Positions 4,978 to 5,004 of a stretch of 5,004 nt of DNA are shown here, in pieces. Both the position numbers and the translations under genes were made by a program. The notes beneath the pieces were generated by a model. That model was not told the origin of the DNA. It saw nothing but the letters and a program-made list of their open reading frames with translations, and did no database searches. Source of the DNA: an uncultured Roseburia sp. (GTDB taxonomy: Bacteria > Bacillota > Clostridia > Lachnospirales > Lachnospiraceae); assembly GCA_900548205.1 (NCBI GenBank), contig URJS01000102.1, positions 1 through 5,004 on the forward strand. The letters are read 5' to 3'. The number at the start of each line of letters is the position of its first letter. Position 1 is the first letter of the stretch.

Positions 4978-5004
4978 TCGGCTCGCTGGGTATAACCCCT
5001 TGAC

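Noticed and set aside
4865..5004. Plus-strand open frame through the right-edge repeats
   Set aside because: It stays open to the window edge, but it runs through the palindromic repeats, and the 38-bp period shifts frame between copies. There is no ribosome-binding site and it lies antisense to the better minus-strand frame.
4957..5004. IS200/IS605-type transposon end
   Set aside because: The hairpins and the GTCAAGGGG edge are suggestive, but no transposase, TnpB gene or second end is in the window, so it is not annotated as such.

Overview
The window looks like chromosome from an anaerobic Firmicute of class Clostridia, most likely a Lachnospiraceae-type gut bacterium. The grounds are a group-II ECF folate transporter gene behind a tetrahydrofolate (THF) riboswitch, a small single-domain EamA transporter, strong AGGAGG ribosome-binding sites and sigma-A-like promoters. 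This assignment is an inference from gene families and signals, not a database match. Every convincing gene lies on the minus strand, so transcription runs from right to left.

Right to left: positions 4871-5004 hold palindromic, repetitive DNA. It contains a tandem pair of 38-bp repeats, a 9-bp perfect hairpin and a small GGGT/ACCC palindrome. This DNA abuts a 41-codon open frame (4745-4870) that reads like the C-terminal end of a protein. Next comes a tightly packed three-gene unit: a MATE-family efflux transporter (3385-4734), an HD-domain nucleotidase-like hydrolase (2812-3378) and a half-size EamA/DMT permease (2380-2793). The gaps are 6 and 18 nt, so co-transcription is likely. This stretch is GC-rich.

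An AT-richer gene (954-2267) follows, encoding an AlbA_2/Schlafen-type ATP-binding protein with a C-terminal winged helix. Its promoter (TTGACA, 17 bp, TAGAAT) is buried in an array of six 9-bp half-sites (ATTCTAACC / GGTTAGAAT). Three point one way and three the other, and they include a 12-bp perfect inverted repeat. A dense operator array over the promoter of a probable DNA-binding protein suggests autoregulation. It is the most unusual feature of the window.

At the left, folT (96-665) is preceded by a promoter with an extended -10 and a well-formed THF riboswitch (729-824). Downstream of the aptamer, 9 nt can pair with the folT Shine-Dalgarno. Part of that anti-Shine-Dalgarno can instead pair with the aptamer loop that forms the ligand-dependent pseudoknot. 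This gives an explicit translational OFF/ON model for folate control of folate uptake. The far left edge (1-95) has no gene, but it has a hairpin and a plus-strand intrinsic terminator that faces convergently toward folT.

The folate genes, the AlbA_2 gene and the MATE-HD-EamA unit appear to be three independently controlled units. No gene on the plus strand is convincing.
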